DNA from: Parelaphostrongylus tenuis
Lineage: Eukaryota > Nematoda > Chromadorea > Rhabditida > Metastrongylidae
Length of the DNA stretch: 64,000 bases
Assembly (NCBI GenBank): GCA_019055375.1
Contig: JAHQIW010000266.1
Span: forward strand, 186,001-250,000
Reading direction: 5' to 3'
The notes under the pieces: model-generated
Seen by the model: the letters and a program-made list of their open reading frames with translations, nothing else
What the model was told of the DNA's origin: nothing
Database searches by the model: none
Made by a program: the position numbers and the translations under genes
Shown here: piece by piece, positions 30,960 to 45,400 of the stretch
How the letters are laid out: every line of letters begins with the position of its first letter
Position numbering within the stretch: position 1 is the first letter of the stretch

Positions 30960-32110
30960 GAATAAGAACGAATATTTACTGATATTTCTCTTGCATGAAT
31001 ACATATGAATAACTTTCTAATGACGACACTTGAATTCCGTTGACTATACCATTTGACAAAACCTAAAATAAAGATTTCAGTGTTCTAATGAGCTGCACGT
31101 CATTATTCGAAAAAACTTACCCAAGTTGATGAACTTGGACAAGAACCTGTCTTAATCCTTGTGGTTGTGGTTGTTACGTCATCTGAAACTAGACATTATC
31201 ATGACGATATAATCACACGCCTGCAGGTGAAGATAATGTCTTTAATTCAGTGCACAGTTATCAGCGAACAATTTAATTACTCCATGATGGAAGACTTTGA
31301 CGGTCCCATATAACCTCCTCTTGTAAGATACGCTGAGTGCGCTATTTGTAGATCTCATCTGAATGTAGGATATCTGCGATATACAATGAGTAGAAGTAGC
31401 GCAGTAACTATAACCGTCGCCTGTAAAGCTCTATCCGGTATTATATTCCTTGTACTGTAAGGTCTCTACAACGGCCTTGGTAAGTGTTATTATGGCCTAT
31501 ACAGTGTATTTACCTAATGACAGAGGTTAAACTGTTGATCAGTAAGGATTGAGAGGAAAGTAATATGGCGAAGAAATTCACAACATTCTTGTTATTTTCA
31601 ATCTACAAAGTGATTGCGAAAAATGACTCTAATACAATAGCAAGCCCTTGTGCACCTGTTTGCAAGACCTTTACCGGGTTGATGCTTTTTGCAGACGTCA
31701 TAATTTTACAGCTCTATACGAAAAGACGTGGGTAAATAGGAGAAATTTCTCTGAGTAATCACCTTTCAATAGTTGCCTGGATCCCAAAATTCTAACCCAT
31801 GTGGAGTGAATTTATCAGACGGATCGGTTGCGAATGATAGGAATGGAATCAGAATTGACAATTGGACTGCAACGCGTTCCTTCGCTTTCTAACACTGTAA
31901 TCTGTGCAATACATTTGTTAGGTCGGGCTTCAAAATCTTGAGCTCCCTCTGATTATGTAGCAGCATCTAAAGCAGAAGACCTTCAGGAATAAAACACGAG
32001 AAGTTCACTATAAATGTAACTCACCTTTTAGAGATCAAGAATTGTACAATTGTGTCGGTCCAGTCGTTTTTTTTTTTTGAATAATCCATTGTGTTCAGAA
32101 GCACTAGCCC
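30960..32110. other. Intergenic, nothing recognised
   Basis: AT-rich sequence downstream of the gene with no supported ORF or repeat. Confidence 0.45.
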
Positions 32111-33440
32111 ATAACCAGAGAAAAACGAAACCAGATAACTAGTAACAAGAGCACTAACTAAGTGGAAGCACCAGTAATGGATCTCAGACCATTACTCTAC
32201 TGTAGGTATATAGGTGATTGTTTGGTTATCTGCTCCACTCAAGAGGAGCTGGATAATTGTTTTAGATTGCTGAGTGAACAGTCAGAGTATATAAGATTCA
32301 CCCGTGAGATACCAAAAGACGACTGGCTTCCATTCTTGAAAGTACAAATAAGCTAAACTGAGAGCGGCTACATAACGAAGTGGTACCGAAAGCCAAGTAG
32401 TAAGAATATCCTGGTTCACTATCTCTCTTCTCACCCCTCACATACGAAGAAGGGCGCTAGTAAAAAACATGTTTCGAACAGCAGCCAATGTATGTACAGG
32501 GGAGGAGCAGAGAGTAGAATCCGTGAAACTGGCTCGGAAAATAGCCACTTCTAATGGATACGAGTTTGTAGCCCCTCGGCTTAGGCTTAGAGGAAATAAT
32601 GCGCCTTCGAACGAAAACTTAATTGAAAGAAAAGTCCAGTTTATCCTCCCGTTCTTTTCAAATGAGATTAGTACAGCTATAAAACGCTGTTTGAAAAGAG
32701 CGGGTTTAGAGCAATCGGTGACCATTATTGAAATACCACCGAATACTCTGAAACGCCAACTAGTTCGCAATCGCTTATATGACCGTCTCTGTTTAACGAA
32801 AGATTGTAAAATATGTCCTAACGGCAGAGACGGTGATTTCATGAGCGTAGGTACAGTCTACCTGCTCTCGTGCAAAGCGTGTAGTGATAAGTAGTGTTGG
32901 CGAAACGGGTAGGCCGCTCTATGCACGCATACAAGAACACCTAGCTGACAAACGTCTTAATAGACGGAACACCCCGCTAGGAACGCATAGAGCACAGAAG
33001 CACGACGGAGATGATTTTGATTTCGAAGTCACCATTCTTGCGCAGGAGCAGATAACATCAGCACGAAAGATCTTGGAAGCGTTCTGGATTAATGCGACCA
33101 ATCCAACCATAAATCGCAGGGAGGAATGCCTTGTTATCACTCGTGATTGGAGTCAGTATATAAGACTGATGTTTTGATGGGTAAGGTGCATTACGAGCCT
33201 ATGTGATTTCCTTCCGGTGATCTCCACTTGGATCATTCAGTGGAACAATATAAAAAGCGGTGAGTATGTTGAGAGTTGATTTTGCGCTTGATGCGATTGA
33301 AATCTAGGTCTGGTGATTTTTTGTAGAGGAGTAATGGAGGTGTTCGACTGATTGGACAGCGGACAATTTGACCTTTCCAGGCTCTGAAGAAAAACTGCCG
33401 AAACGTCAGCTGTCGAATAAAGTTTATTGTAACACCTCGT
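32111..33440 (+). mobile_element. Decayed Penelope-like retroelement with GIY-YIG endonuclease region
   Basis: Three open stretches in different frames together resemble a Penelope-like protein. 32162-32356 is a reverse transcriptase fragment with YIGD where the catalytic YIDD is expected. 32469-32894 is the linker ending in TVYLLSCKAC. 32884-33177 carries VGETGRPLYARIQEH, the GIY-YIG-type endonuclease part, to a stop. The second and third are joined by a one-base frameshift near 32893. The 3' tail has CCGAAACGTCAGCTGTCG and an AATAAA near 33416. The 5' reverse transcriptase part is missing, so the element is dead. The fragment at 398-530 belongs to the same family. Confidence 0.75.
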
Positions 33441-33552
33441 GTTTTGCTTAAAGAAGAAAATAAGTAATTATAATGAAGAATGCCGAAGTTAATAGACAGT
33501 CGGTCTTGGGAATTGTTAGTAACAAGAGAGTCAAACTTGTCTTATTTCAGAA

Positions 33553-33708
33553 ATGCCAGCCACTAGACAGAGAATACAACGAAGTACGCTACTGATGAAA
33601 TTTCTCTCCCGAGCTTCTCAACGGCTTACGAGAAACTACGAGAAGACCCTTCAACGCCGTTCGCAAAATTTGAAGACGAAAAAATCCATTCTGTCCGTAT
33701 CAAAGTAA
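33553..33708 (+). CDS. Possible 51-residue basic ORF
   Basis: ATG lies two bases after CTTATTTCAG, a good cis or spliced-leader acceptor, and the ORF ends at TAA 33706-33708. The product is rich in Arg, Lys, Gln and Ser, with a helix-like pattern and no recognised domain or signal peptide. Its position just after the Penelope remnant could also mean chance. I do not recognise it. Confidence 0.2.
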   Translation: MPATRQRIQRSTLLMKFLSRASQRLTRNYEKTLQRRSQNLKTKKSILSVSK

Positions 33709-35184
33709 ATTATTGACGATAAGAGCTGTCAAGATTGATCTTGGTAACTTTCGACAGTTGATTACACCTGTTGCACCATCCTCGTGATGCTATCGGGCTG
33801 TAGCGTTCATAACGTAGAAATGAGATCTCCGAATAAGGGAGAAAGAGTAGCAGCAAATATGGAATTATACAAAAAAAGTAGGCTATGAAAAATAACGGCG
33901 TGATGGTTGAAGATGTACACTCTCACCATCGCAACCAACACCTTACATGTACCTAGGAAAATTTCGAACAATGAGAAAAATGAAAATGACCGGAGACGGT
34001 GCAACAGCAGTCCTAATGAGGTATCTCAGAGAGGTCATGACCGACATAACATGAAGGAATGTGTAGCTGAGATCGACGGAGGCACTACATTGTCACTTGA
34101 AAATCAGATGATTTATTTGGCTAAAAAAAAGTTGGTGGACCATCGAAAATGACATTAGTAGAGGTAAAGCCAAAGGCTTCCAAGACGACCACTTATACAA
34201 TCCTGACCCGACGACCGCACAGCAGATGCAATGACGAGCTGAACAGGTGCGCAGGTATATAAGACGACAATCTACCACAAATGTTTTATTACCACGGAAT
34301 GACATCGCGAAGCATTGAAGCACTGGAAACAGATCAGCATCACGGATGATCATCGTTATGCCAAAAATTGTATAGAAAATGCGAAGACTATGCATTATAC
34401 CTGGATGGAACGTTCAAGTAAGAAACATACATAGGTGAACATGTTATGAAGACGTGAAACATATAATTGTTTCCTTGTTGAATGAAGACAAAAAATTCTA
34501 ATGCGCCTTGACGGCCGTGTCTCCTCTTCTAGATGTGCTTTCAGTTTCTTTCGAAGCTTTTTATTTTCAGAAAGAAAGAGTTTACACTGCAGTGTACAAA
34601 CATGTGGGTGACAAAGATTTATTTCAGAATCAATTATTTCAGAAAAAAATGTAAAATATGATACATTTAAATACTGATACCCTAAAAATATAAATTTGAA
34701 GCTGTCGAGTTGGACTTTATGCAACATTAAACTCTCAGATATTTTACTTACAGCATTTCTTGAAAGCTATTACTGGACACTGCGAACGACCATGTTGCTT
34801 TCACTTATGAAGTTTGGGGGTGGTTTCATAACTTATGATTTACAGCGAGCAAAGCGTCAGCTCAAAAGAATATCTGTCCAGGACACTGTTTTGCAAAAAC
34901 AGTTACCACTACATTTGAGAGCAAAAATCAAAGTAAAATCTCGCACCACAATAATTTTCAATACTATCGAAGAATTACGAGGAGATAAAACACTTCCACC
35001 ACAATTCAAAAGCAAATTTTTATACCACTAGACATTTTCGGCGTTCTTGAAGAACGTAGAATATTCTAATCAAGAGAATTCCGAAGTTTCCGCGTGGAAT
35101 TTCAAAGCCGTCATAGCAACTTCCCAGACTGATGTCTTACAACTAGACGCTTGAATGTTTTCACTATCCGATTTTCCAATGAAC
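33709..35184. other. Non-coding stretch between retroelement and repeat array
   Basis: Several short ORFs on both strands, the best an ATG ORF from about 34790 to 35031 with a basic, domain-less product. None has splice or domain support. Confidence 0.35.
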
Positions 35185-38100
35185 ATTAACGGTTCTGATT
35201 GAGAATTTTCAACATTCTTCTCAGGATTTCTTTGGGCACCCGAGTCCAAATCCATTTAACGGTTCACTGAGAGTAAATCCGTTGATTTTAGCAATTCCTC
35301 GTTTGGATATTCCAACATTTCAAAATAATTAAAGAACTTTTTCAAAATCACGGAGTTACCATCACATTTTTAGTGTTATAAGCCACTGTTGTTTGTGTTG
35401 GCAGCGTCATTAATATAAGTTGGTTCATTGAGAGATTTTGAAAATTGTTTTAGGCCAAGATAACATATTTTGGACAGTTTACAAACAAATTTGATTTGGA
35501 GAAGACTTATATCGAAGAATACTTTTTTAAAGCAATGTGATTTCTATATATCTATGCTTACCAATCAATTTCCGGATTAACAATAAACGTAAAAGGTTGT
35601 GATCAAAATCCTCATCATTTCCTATGGGGCTTTCCTAGAGCCAAGTCGGGTAATTATAACGGCTCGGAGTTTAGAACATCCCAACACTGTAGAAAATTCA
35701 TGGATCATTTCAAGATTAAGTAGCATGAATTTAGTTTGGAGAGCATCTATAGAAAGGAACTTTCTGTCGAAATTCTCGCTATTAAATATATATTAGATAA
35801 AGAAATATAATTTATATCACTAAATATTTTGTTAACTGTCGATGAAAATAAGTGGTTCTGGTCAAAGGATTTTCAGCATTTCTTTAAAGATTACATTCGA
35901 GTTTAGATAATTCAGCATAATAAGAAGAATGAGAAATTATTTCAGTATCAAGGAGTCGATTTATAATTTAATGGGGAACATTAGAAAAATATATTGAGGA
36001 AGTTTATTTCTAAAGCAATCGTTTTCAAAAAACTGTCGCCATTGAATTTTTGATTCTCACAGTTGAATCAAATGGTAGGTCATTTTCATAACATGGTTTA
36101 CTGGAACGTGAAGAGAATTATTCTATGACACAGATACCATAGATAATTTACATAAAACTTCTTCGCAATTTAGAAAATTTCGTAATTCCGAGAGTTCAAT
36201 GATCAATATCAATAATATGGAGCAGATTTGTAAATCAGTGAGGGATTGGTCAAGGGAGCAATAAAGTAGTTTATCTCCAATGTAATTTTCGGCCAAAAAC
36301 TATCAGTGGTTACATTTTTGGGAGTATAATAATCCTATTGTCAAATCTAATCGTAAATTATTTTCATCGTTCTTGAATAGCTAGAAGCTCAAACACTTTT
36401 ACCTATCAATTTAACTGTCATCGACATAAGCTTATACAGCGAGACGTCAGAAGAATAACTTTACGACTAAAATGTAAATAGTTTATACACGAAATTAGTT
36501 TGAGGAAAATGTGTTTAGGAAAACTTTCGTCGAAAATCTATGACTTTAAAATTTCAATCTCCATCAAACAATTGTCATTTCGCAATAAAGTCAAACGGTT
36601 GTCAAGGGATTTTCAGTATTTCTATAAAGATTTACTTAGAAGTTTGCATCCAAATCCTTCAGTTCTAATGGTCCACAAAAGGAAATACTTCACATTTCGG
36701 ATATTTCAGCACGATAAGTAATAAGTCAATCCAATATTTGAAAGTGAATTTGTAATTTAAAAAGGAACTGAACAAAGCAGTGCTCAAGATTATTTGCCAA
36801 AAAAGTTAGAGGAGAAATACAACCACAATATCACAGTCAAGAGTATATGCTGTAGTTAAGATATTCTCATTACTTTTGGATAAATAGGAGACTTCAAAAT
36901 GTTAAGATGATTACTCCATAAATGATATATATATATAAAAAGTTTGTAACAAATTTTGATCTGAGGAATGTTCTCAAAGAGGAACACTTTGCGGAAGCAG
37001 TGCGGGGTTTGTTACCTACCAATTATCTTCTTCGTTCTCAACAAACTTAGGTGATTTTAGGCACAGGAATTCTGGCATTTATACGAATATTTTCGAACAT
37101 TTCTGAACGAAGCAATTTACCCTTTAGGAAGATTTCCAAGCCATTCTAAAACTAATCAAGAACATCCTTTTCTAAGCAAATTAGCTGCCGAAAACTGGCC
37201 ATCAGGTTTCTGAAGTATAAGTCGCAACCAAATCTAGACGTAAGCGATTTTCATCACCTTTGAATAAATGCGAGAATCTAAGGTTTTTTTGAGTATTAAT
37301 CCAACACTCATCGATGCAAGGCGGCAGTATGAGGACAGCTACATCACTAAGACATTACAAACGGTTTAAATAGAATTTTAGTTAAAAAATTTTTATAGAG
37401 AGGAACCATTCATTGAGATTGTGTGAAATTTAGATTTTTTGACAAGGGATTTTCAGAAGTTCACTGAGGATTTCTTAAGGGTCTAGGTCCAAGTTTCTTA
37501 ATTATTACGGTTCATTACAACCTGCTCTATGAGTGAAACGCCATAGACGATCTCCATTAGAACTCAAATTGCAAAATAGTTTTATATGGAATATACACTA
37601 TCGAAACTCTGCTTCTTTCAAATTTCCATCAAAACCAAAGAATTCGTGAACTCTCAATGAAAATAAGTGGCTAAGTCTGAGGTCATTGAAAGCACATGTT
37701 TTTTTTAATTAAAGACACTTAAATTCAAGTCCTTCAATCGCAAGAAAAACTTTACGAGAAATATTTCAGAATCAAGAAATCTTAGCCTTCCAGAAAAAAC
37801 TTACGAACTTTTCAATATGAAGTTATATATGGGTACTTATAAATTAGGAAGGAACTGGACGACCGTAGATAAGGAGTTTATTTCTTGGTATAGTCATTTT
37901 CAGAAGTCACCATTAGTTTTTTAAGAACATCAGTTACACCAAAGTCTAATAGTAACTTATTCTCATCACCGATGAACAACTTAGAGAGGATGCAACGTTA
38001 TCGCCCATCAGTTTTACCAAAATCTTCAGTACTATATATTGAATTCTTCAGTAACACAGACTTTAACCAAGTAATTTTGAACATTTTTCTAAGAATTCGC

Positions 38101-39584
38101 AGGTTATTCAAGTCCAAGTCGTTTCGTTGTGACGGGACACTATGAGGTATAATTCGAATTTAAGACATATTAACATTCTAGAATGATGTAAGAACCAGTT
38201 TACAATAAAGGAGTGATTTGAAATCTATTCAGGAAAGCAGTGAACAAAGGAGTAATCAAGGTGTTGAACAGACACCAACAGATTTTTGGGAGAATTAGCA
38301 CTGTCGAATATATCTGCGAATAATTCTTATCGTTTTTGAACAACAAGGAGAAATTCGAAAATATTGGCTATTAAATTTAACAGTTTATCGATACAAGATA
38401 ATTGAGACATTAGGAATAATACTTTATGACTGTGATATAATTACTTTGCATAGAAATTTAATTTGGGAAACAATTATACACGGAAACTTTTTACGATATT
38501 TTGATTCTGGACTTTCGATTCTACCTCCAGTGCTTATATGAGGGATTTTTTCAAGTGCCTACATACAAGTCCTTTAATTATAACGGAACACTAAGAAATA
38601 TGGTTACAAATTGGAAACATTTGCAGACTAGAAGGACTTGAGCATCAAGGAGTCAATTGGTGATTTGATGAGGAGGTGCATAAAGGAGCAGTCAATGTCG
38701 CTATTGGGTTTTGGGAGTGTCAATGATTGCCAAATCTATTCGTAAATGATTTCGTCGTCATTGGACAACTCGGAGAAGGTCCAACATGATCACACCCCAA
38801 TTTAATCGTCATCGATGGTAGACGACGCTTTGAGGCATTAGCAATGCCATATCACTAAGCTGCTTTCGATAATTGATACAAAAAAAATTATGTCGAAAAA
38901 TATTCATGAATGTAAATCGTTTATCACAAATGTGTGATTCCCAAACATTGACCTCAATCAAGTATTCTTTCAGTTCCTAACAAAACCAAAAGGGTTGAGG
39001 TTTTCAACATAGCAAGGATTTCTTGTGGTAAGTAGCTCTACAGTATTAAGAACTCGATGCGTGATTTTAGATTTGCTTGAACTCTTTAGTAATATTTTGC
39101 CAATGGATTTGAAAGCGGTAGGCAAGGTGACTAGATGGAAATATGCAACTATCAAACTGTAACAGAAAAATACGCCCACAATCTTCACTCATTAGTGACT
39201 TCAAATGAACTTTTCACACCTTTTTAGAGACTTCAAGAATCGCCAACCATATATTTATCGCTCATTCAAATGGAAACCTCATAGCGTGTTTTTTCTCTTT
39301 TTTTTTTTGAAACTACTACCACTTTACTTCAACAGCTTAGATGCCAAAATCAAACAGTTAAATTTATCCCAACCGCTATCGTGAGGACATTACTACAAAA
39401 GGAGGCTACACCAATACCTTGTGGAAATTCGGCACGAACAGCGATACCTCGAAGTTTGAGTTTAATAAGATATTTTTGTTTTCGCTTTTGGATCAGTAAG
39501 TCAGAGCATATAAAAGAGATCAGCAACTTCACTTATACCGAGTTCATTGGATAACAATATTTCCTATACGTAAAATATAGAGCC

Positions 39585-39960
39585 ATGACATGGAGATGTG
39601 TAGCTAAATCCTTATTTTCTGCATACCCTATCCGTTTCGCACATTTATCCCAAATGTTTTGGAATGAAACTCTTCATATTTTCCCAAAAGACTTTACGAA
39701 TTGACACGTATAGGGGGCTATCGCGTATTCATCATTCCAAGATTTTTATGGAGACCTGATGGCTATTTTTCTGGCACCCCTACCATCTTAATCCGTCGGC
39801 TACCACGTGAAAACCAAAAGAATGAAAATTACCTCTGCCACTGCCGTCACGAATCTTACTAAACGTGGATGAAACAGTAATGCCTTGCGAATTATTTGGA
39901 AATCGATGAGACTTCAACGCATGACTCTAGATTAACGTCCACATTTCAGCCTTCATTTCT
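39585..39960 (+). repeat. Repeat block with TCCGTCGGCTACCACGTGAA signature, oldest copy
   Basis: Shares CACCCCTACCATCT-AATCCG and TCCGTCGGCTACCACGTGAA with 51455, 56285 and 61850, followed by the same ACTC/CGCTTGACT-TAGA stretch. It is the only copy of this block outside the three younger duplicates. Confidence 0.6.
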
Positions 39961-41249
39961 AGCTAAATAGGCCAACGGTTATGGAAAAGGGGAAAAGAGA
40001 ACCTGGTATAAGCAACACCTGCACATATAAAATTGCCAGTTTAATTCGAAAATGCGGCAACCAGGGCTGCCCAAATCGTTAAGTTACTATAGGAGAATCG
40101 TTTACGTTTCGTAAATACTTCGATGAACGGAATCGAACTGGGAAAGAATCCACCAATATTTTTACCATCAAACCAACCGAACTCACTCATAAATTATTTT
40201 GGGAATTTTGAGGAACACAGGTAGATCTGACGAATGGATGATTTTCAATATTCCTATGAGAATTTCTCTAGGCAACTGAGTTCAAATCTTATGCATACAT
40301 GATGACTACTCGTCGAATTTTTGCGATTTTCAAGATTTCGATCTCTGACGATATTTTGAGAACACTCCATGAACGCACGCGTTTTTGATCAATGGATATC
40401 TATTATTTATACAAACATTAGAATATCTTTAGACACTTAAGTCCAAGTCTTTTGATCACAGAGGGACACTAGGGGAGATTACTCAAAATGGTGGCACTTT
40501 GATAAGATATTTATCGAGACTTCAATACTTTGAGTGCATTTATATTTTGATCAAGAACTTAAAGTGTAATTATTAATAGAAACTTTTCATGGCAGCAGTA
40601 TGACTCACAATTTGATTTTACCAACTAATTTGTGAATTCCCAGTTAACGTAGACCTGTTTCAAGAATTTCCTAACATCAATATGAGAATTTCTTATGACA
40701 GTTTACATCCTTTGATTTTGACAGCACACTAAGAGGAATTATTATGAACTATAATTTTTGCAACTAGAAAGACTTTTTGATTCATTTTAATATCTCATTT
40801 CATTATGACGAAGTAATTTGTTAAGGAGATACATTTTCAACAACTTTCATTACGACTTCGCAGCGCGAGTTGCAGCAAAATCAACGTGCGAATTATTTTG
40901 ATCGTTTTCAAGCGACTGCTCCATGCTCAAACATTTTTGCTTGGCATTTTAACCGTCTCCGGAGTAAGATGGCAGATTTGCGACCGTAGTCGAATTACTC
41001 CACAGCTAGAAGATGACAATTTATGCAAAAATGTAGGGCAAGAAGATATTCATGAAACCATTATCGCCATTCCGTGAATGGCGAAACTTTTCACATCTAT
41101 CGACTACGTCTGAATTCTGAATGAACGCCAGTGGCTTTGGACAGGGATTCTGGCATTTCTATAATGGCACTGTACGAGAAATTGCAAGATCGGAGACGGT
41201 AACAATTTAGAGATATTCACCACTCTATCTTTTTGAGAGTACAGGGCTT

Positions 41250-42430
41250 AAATCTATTCAAAGACACTTCACACTTCGTCTTCAAAACTAGGAGCTCGAA
41301 AATATTTACTTGTCAGTTTACGCCATCGATATAAATTCCAAAACACTACGATGACTGTTCTACTGCTGAAACATTGCAAACAAATTGTACAAACGATCTT
41401 ATCTGGAGAATATTTCAACAATGTTACTCATAACTTTAACCGGCACCTTCAAGCAACATTTCATGAATTTTTGAGCAACACAGGAGGTTTTCATCAAGCG
41501 ATTTTCAACGTTTCCATGAAAATTTCTTAAGGCATCGAAGTCTAAGTCCTTTTACTGCACGGGACACTGGGAGGCATTTACCAAATCAAGAGCGGTAGCA
41601 CTTCCCAATATTTGGGAGTAGGTTCAATATTGAAGAGTGAATTTGCAGTTTAGGTCATGAACTGGACAAAGGAGTGATCAAGCACTTGATTTGCTAAGGC
41701 AGCCAGTCGACTGACCTGTCTGTCACATAAGCCATTGTCAAATCTATTCATGATTTAAATTCATCGTTCCTGAACTCTTAGAAGAAGCTCAAGTATTCTT
41801 CCTGTCACCTTTTTATCTATCAAATTAGCCGTCATTCATATAACGTTGTTGTTCTCTGAGACGCTGGGAAGATTGCTCTAAGGCTAAGATATTATTAATA
41901 ATTGATACACAAAACTGCATTGAAAAATATTTGCACATGGGAACTCGCCATTAGAATTTTTTAAATTTTCTATTTCTATCTCCAATTATTACCTCGTGAC
42001 TCCCAAGGAACGTAAATGGTTCCGATCAAAGGCTTTTGAAAATCTACAAAAGAATGAATGTTTTTGAGATCAAATCCAAGTCATTTTAATTACGACGGGG
42101 CAATGAGAGGAACTACTTTGAGATAGGAAATTTTGCGATCTAGGAGTCATTATTTATAAAATCGTACAGAGTTGCTTAGTAACCCAATGTAGTTGTCAAA
42201 CTCTATAATCATCAAACTTTAAAGCTATAAGCTAACATTGAGCGTATTCCCAAATTATTCACATCGTTTTGGACAACAAGGTGTGAACTCAAACATTCTT
42301 TCTTATCAAATTAGCCGTCATTGAAATGAGGTCCTACTTCATTACACAACAAACCTGGAGAAATTGCACATGGAGGCTCTCCTTTGAAGTCTAGTTTTTT
42401 TCGATTTCGATCTCTACCGATATTTCGTGA
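41250..42430 (+). repeat. Segmental duplication, left copy
   Basis: Matches 49270-50390 in the same orientation, though the right copy has lost or replaced several internal pieces. A 265-bp part (42165-42430) is almost unchanged. Confidence 0.75.
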
Positions 42431-45400
42431 AATCTCAATAAACTTAAGTGATTTTGACCAAGAAATTTTCAGTATATATATACATTTAGATGAAAATATA
42501 TTAAGGCATCAAGTCCAACTCCTTTGATTACAACAAAACAGAAATTATCCGGACAGTTGACAAAGTTTGTGACTAACCCCGAGATCTTTTGTAATTTGGG
42601 AAGATTTACGATCTATTTTGATTTTGGGAAGTGATTTCATCATTCAGTTAGTAACTGGTCAAAGGAGAAAATAAGGTGACTTAGTAAGACAGTTAGTGGA
42701 ATTAGTATGGTTTTTTTTACATATTTTTCTATCTATCGATAAGCTCCTGATTTCTTGATGTGGTAGTGATCAAAGGATTTTCAAGATTTCTATGAGATCA
42801 TTCTAAGGCACCTGAATCCAAGTCCAATTATTTAGACAAAGATTTTGTAACAAAGGCATATGTAGAGTTAGCCATATCTTAGGTATATTAAGTATACTTT
42901 TCGTAAAGGTATACTTCGAAGTTTTGAAAGTTTAGCAATCCAAAGAAGAAATGTATCACTGAGAGCACAGGTTGCAGCTAAATTTGTTAGTGAGTTACAA
43001 CTGAGTAACACAGATTTTGACGAGATATCTTCAATAATCTACGTCGAAGTTCTTTAATTACAACGGGACACTACGACACATTTATAGTTAATTTCCACAC
43101 CGAGGAACGATTTATGACTCAAGGAGAAACTATACGAAGAGCACACAAGAAGTTTATTTCCTGAGGTAATTACTTTTCAAAAAACTGTTACCACTAGATT
43201 TTTGAAAGTATAAGCCGTTGTCAAGTCTATCTCATTTTATTCTCATAAAAGTTTGAGAAAAAAAACTTTATTCGTCGCTTCGATAACAATCGGTATGGTA
43301 TTTGAGACGATAGGAACATAACTCGATAACTAACGCACCAAAAGTTCACACAGAAACTTAAGATGTTAGGTAAAGGAAAAAATCATAAAGGCGAACTTTC
43401 ACCAGTATAGTGTGGTTCTTGACTTTTGACATCTATCGGTCATGTTCTGAAATCTCAGTACGACGTTGTAGAGAGGGGTTTTCAGCATTTCTATGAAAAT
43501 TTCTTGAACATCGCAGTTCATGCTCTTCAATCGCAACGCCATACTAGAAGAGATTGTAAGGATTTCAGAAATCTTAAGCTTTCGAGATTTATGATCGATT
43601 TAAAAATTAATATTTATGGTTTACGAGAAAGTGCACAAAACAGCACGTAGGGAGTTTATTTGTTAAGAAGTTTATTTTCGAATTACTGTCACTTTTTGAA
43701 GCGTATATTCGCCAATTTAAAAATTATTCTCATCGGTTTCAACAACTAGAAGCTTAGACACTTCTACGTAGCTATTCAACTGCACTGTCGACGATACAAG
43801 TAGGTGTCCATATAGAATTTTAATTCAGAGAATATTTCTAGGTCAGCACTTCATGGAAGCAGTTTCTTTTTTTTTCTATATGGACGTCTACCGAATATCA
43901 TAGTGATTCCCGGCGAAAGTGGTTTCGTTCAAGATTTTCTGCTTTGCTCTACGGATTTCTTCACATATTCAAGTCCAAGTTTTCGGAAACCAAAGGAAAC
44001 AATACGGAGTTTACAAATTTTAGCACGTCAGGAATTTATACCCAATCCAACATTGACAGATGGATCTATAATAAGGTGAGGGACTAGACGAAGGTTTAGA
44101 ATGGGGTTTATCTTGCTAATGAAATATGTTGCCAAAAACTGCCGTTACTTGATTTTTGAAAGTGTATAATGTGGTGGCCAAATCTACTTGCAAATTAATC
44201 TCATCTTTTTGAAACAGCCAGGACTAGCTCAAATAGTTATGCCTACAAATCAAAGTATCGTTGACATAAGTTCTACTTTCAAATCCTCAAGAAGCTAATC
44301 TTCAGTTGGTAAATTATATTTAGCTTGTGAAAAATTGAGTGTAGAGATATTTCAAGCTCTTTATCGAAATTCCATGAATATTACATTTCGATCTGTACCG
44401 ATTAAATTTTAATTTCTTAGTAAACATAAGTGGACTTGATCACGGACTTTTCAGTATTTTTTGGATTACTTTAGGAATATGAATTCTAAGTCCTTTTGTG
44501 ATAAAAGTACACTAGGAGGGATTATTTATGTCGAAGAATTTTAACCCTACACAAAGATTCATGATTCATTTCAACACTAAAAAGTTAGTTTATAATTTAG
44601 AAAGGTACGGGAATTGGGGCCAAATCTCAACCGACTATTTTGTGAATTCTCAATGAATGTGGCTTATATTAGGAACATGGATTTCCAGTATTTCTATGGC
44701 AATTTAGTCCATTTTTTGTAATAGAGAGACATTTACGAATCATTTGACAGATAGGATTTACCATGCAGAAATTTTCTGGGCAAAAAAGTCACGGAGTTGA
44801 ATGGCCAGGGTAAGAGAGGTTACATACTGTGATCTAGACTTTTGGGACCATCATTCACAACCAAATCCATTTGCGAGATATTTTCGCCTCTACACAGACA
44901 GCTGAGGAAGATCCAACATTCGTATACATCGAGTAGATGAAAACTTTCAGCTCTACATAATATTATAGGGATTCTTATGTAACGTAAGAGGTTTTCGTCA
45001 AAAGATCTTCAGCATTCGAACGAAGATTTCTCTAACAATCAAAACCCAAGTCCTTCAATGATGATAATGATAACAGTATACCGACAGGTACTACGACTCA
45101 CTTCATAACCTGATTCATAATTTGGCAAGGAACTGTACGAATAAGTAACTAAGGAGTTTACACGCTAGAGAAGCACAAAGGAATTTACCAATCAACTACC
45201 GCATCGAATTGACATGGGTTCTTTTGATACTTCAGAACAATCGGGTTGTAATCAGTTTATGTAAGAATATTTCTAACTAGATGTTTACACATGAAAACAC
45301 CTTATGGCAGCAGTGCGGCTTTGAAATATTGACTCCCTATCGACTATTTGGTGAATTCCTCATTAGTTTTGTTCAAGGGATTTTCTGTGAGGATTTCCTG

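Noticed and set aside
33360..33420. CTGAAGA … CGAAACGTC as a hammerhead ribozyme core in the Penelope tail
   Set aside because: The bases between the two core parts cannot form stem II, and no stem III loop is present; a covariance-model search would be needed to revive it.
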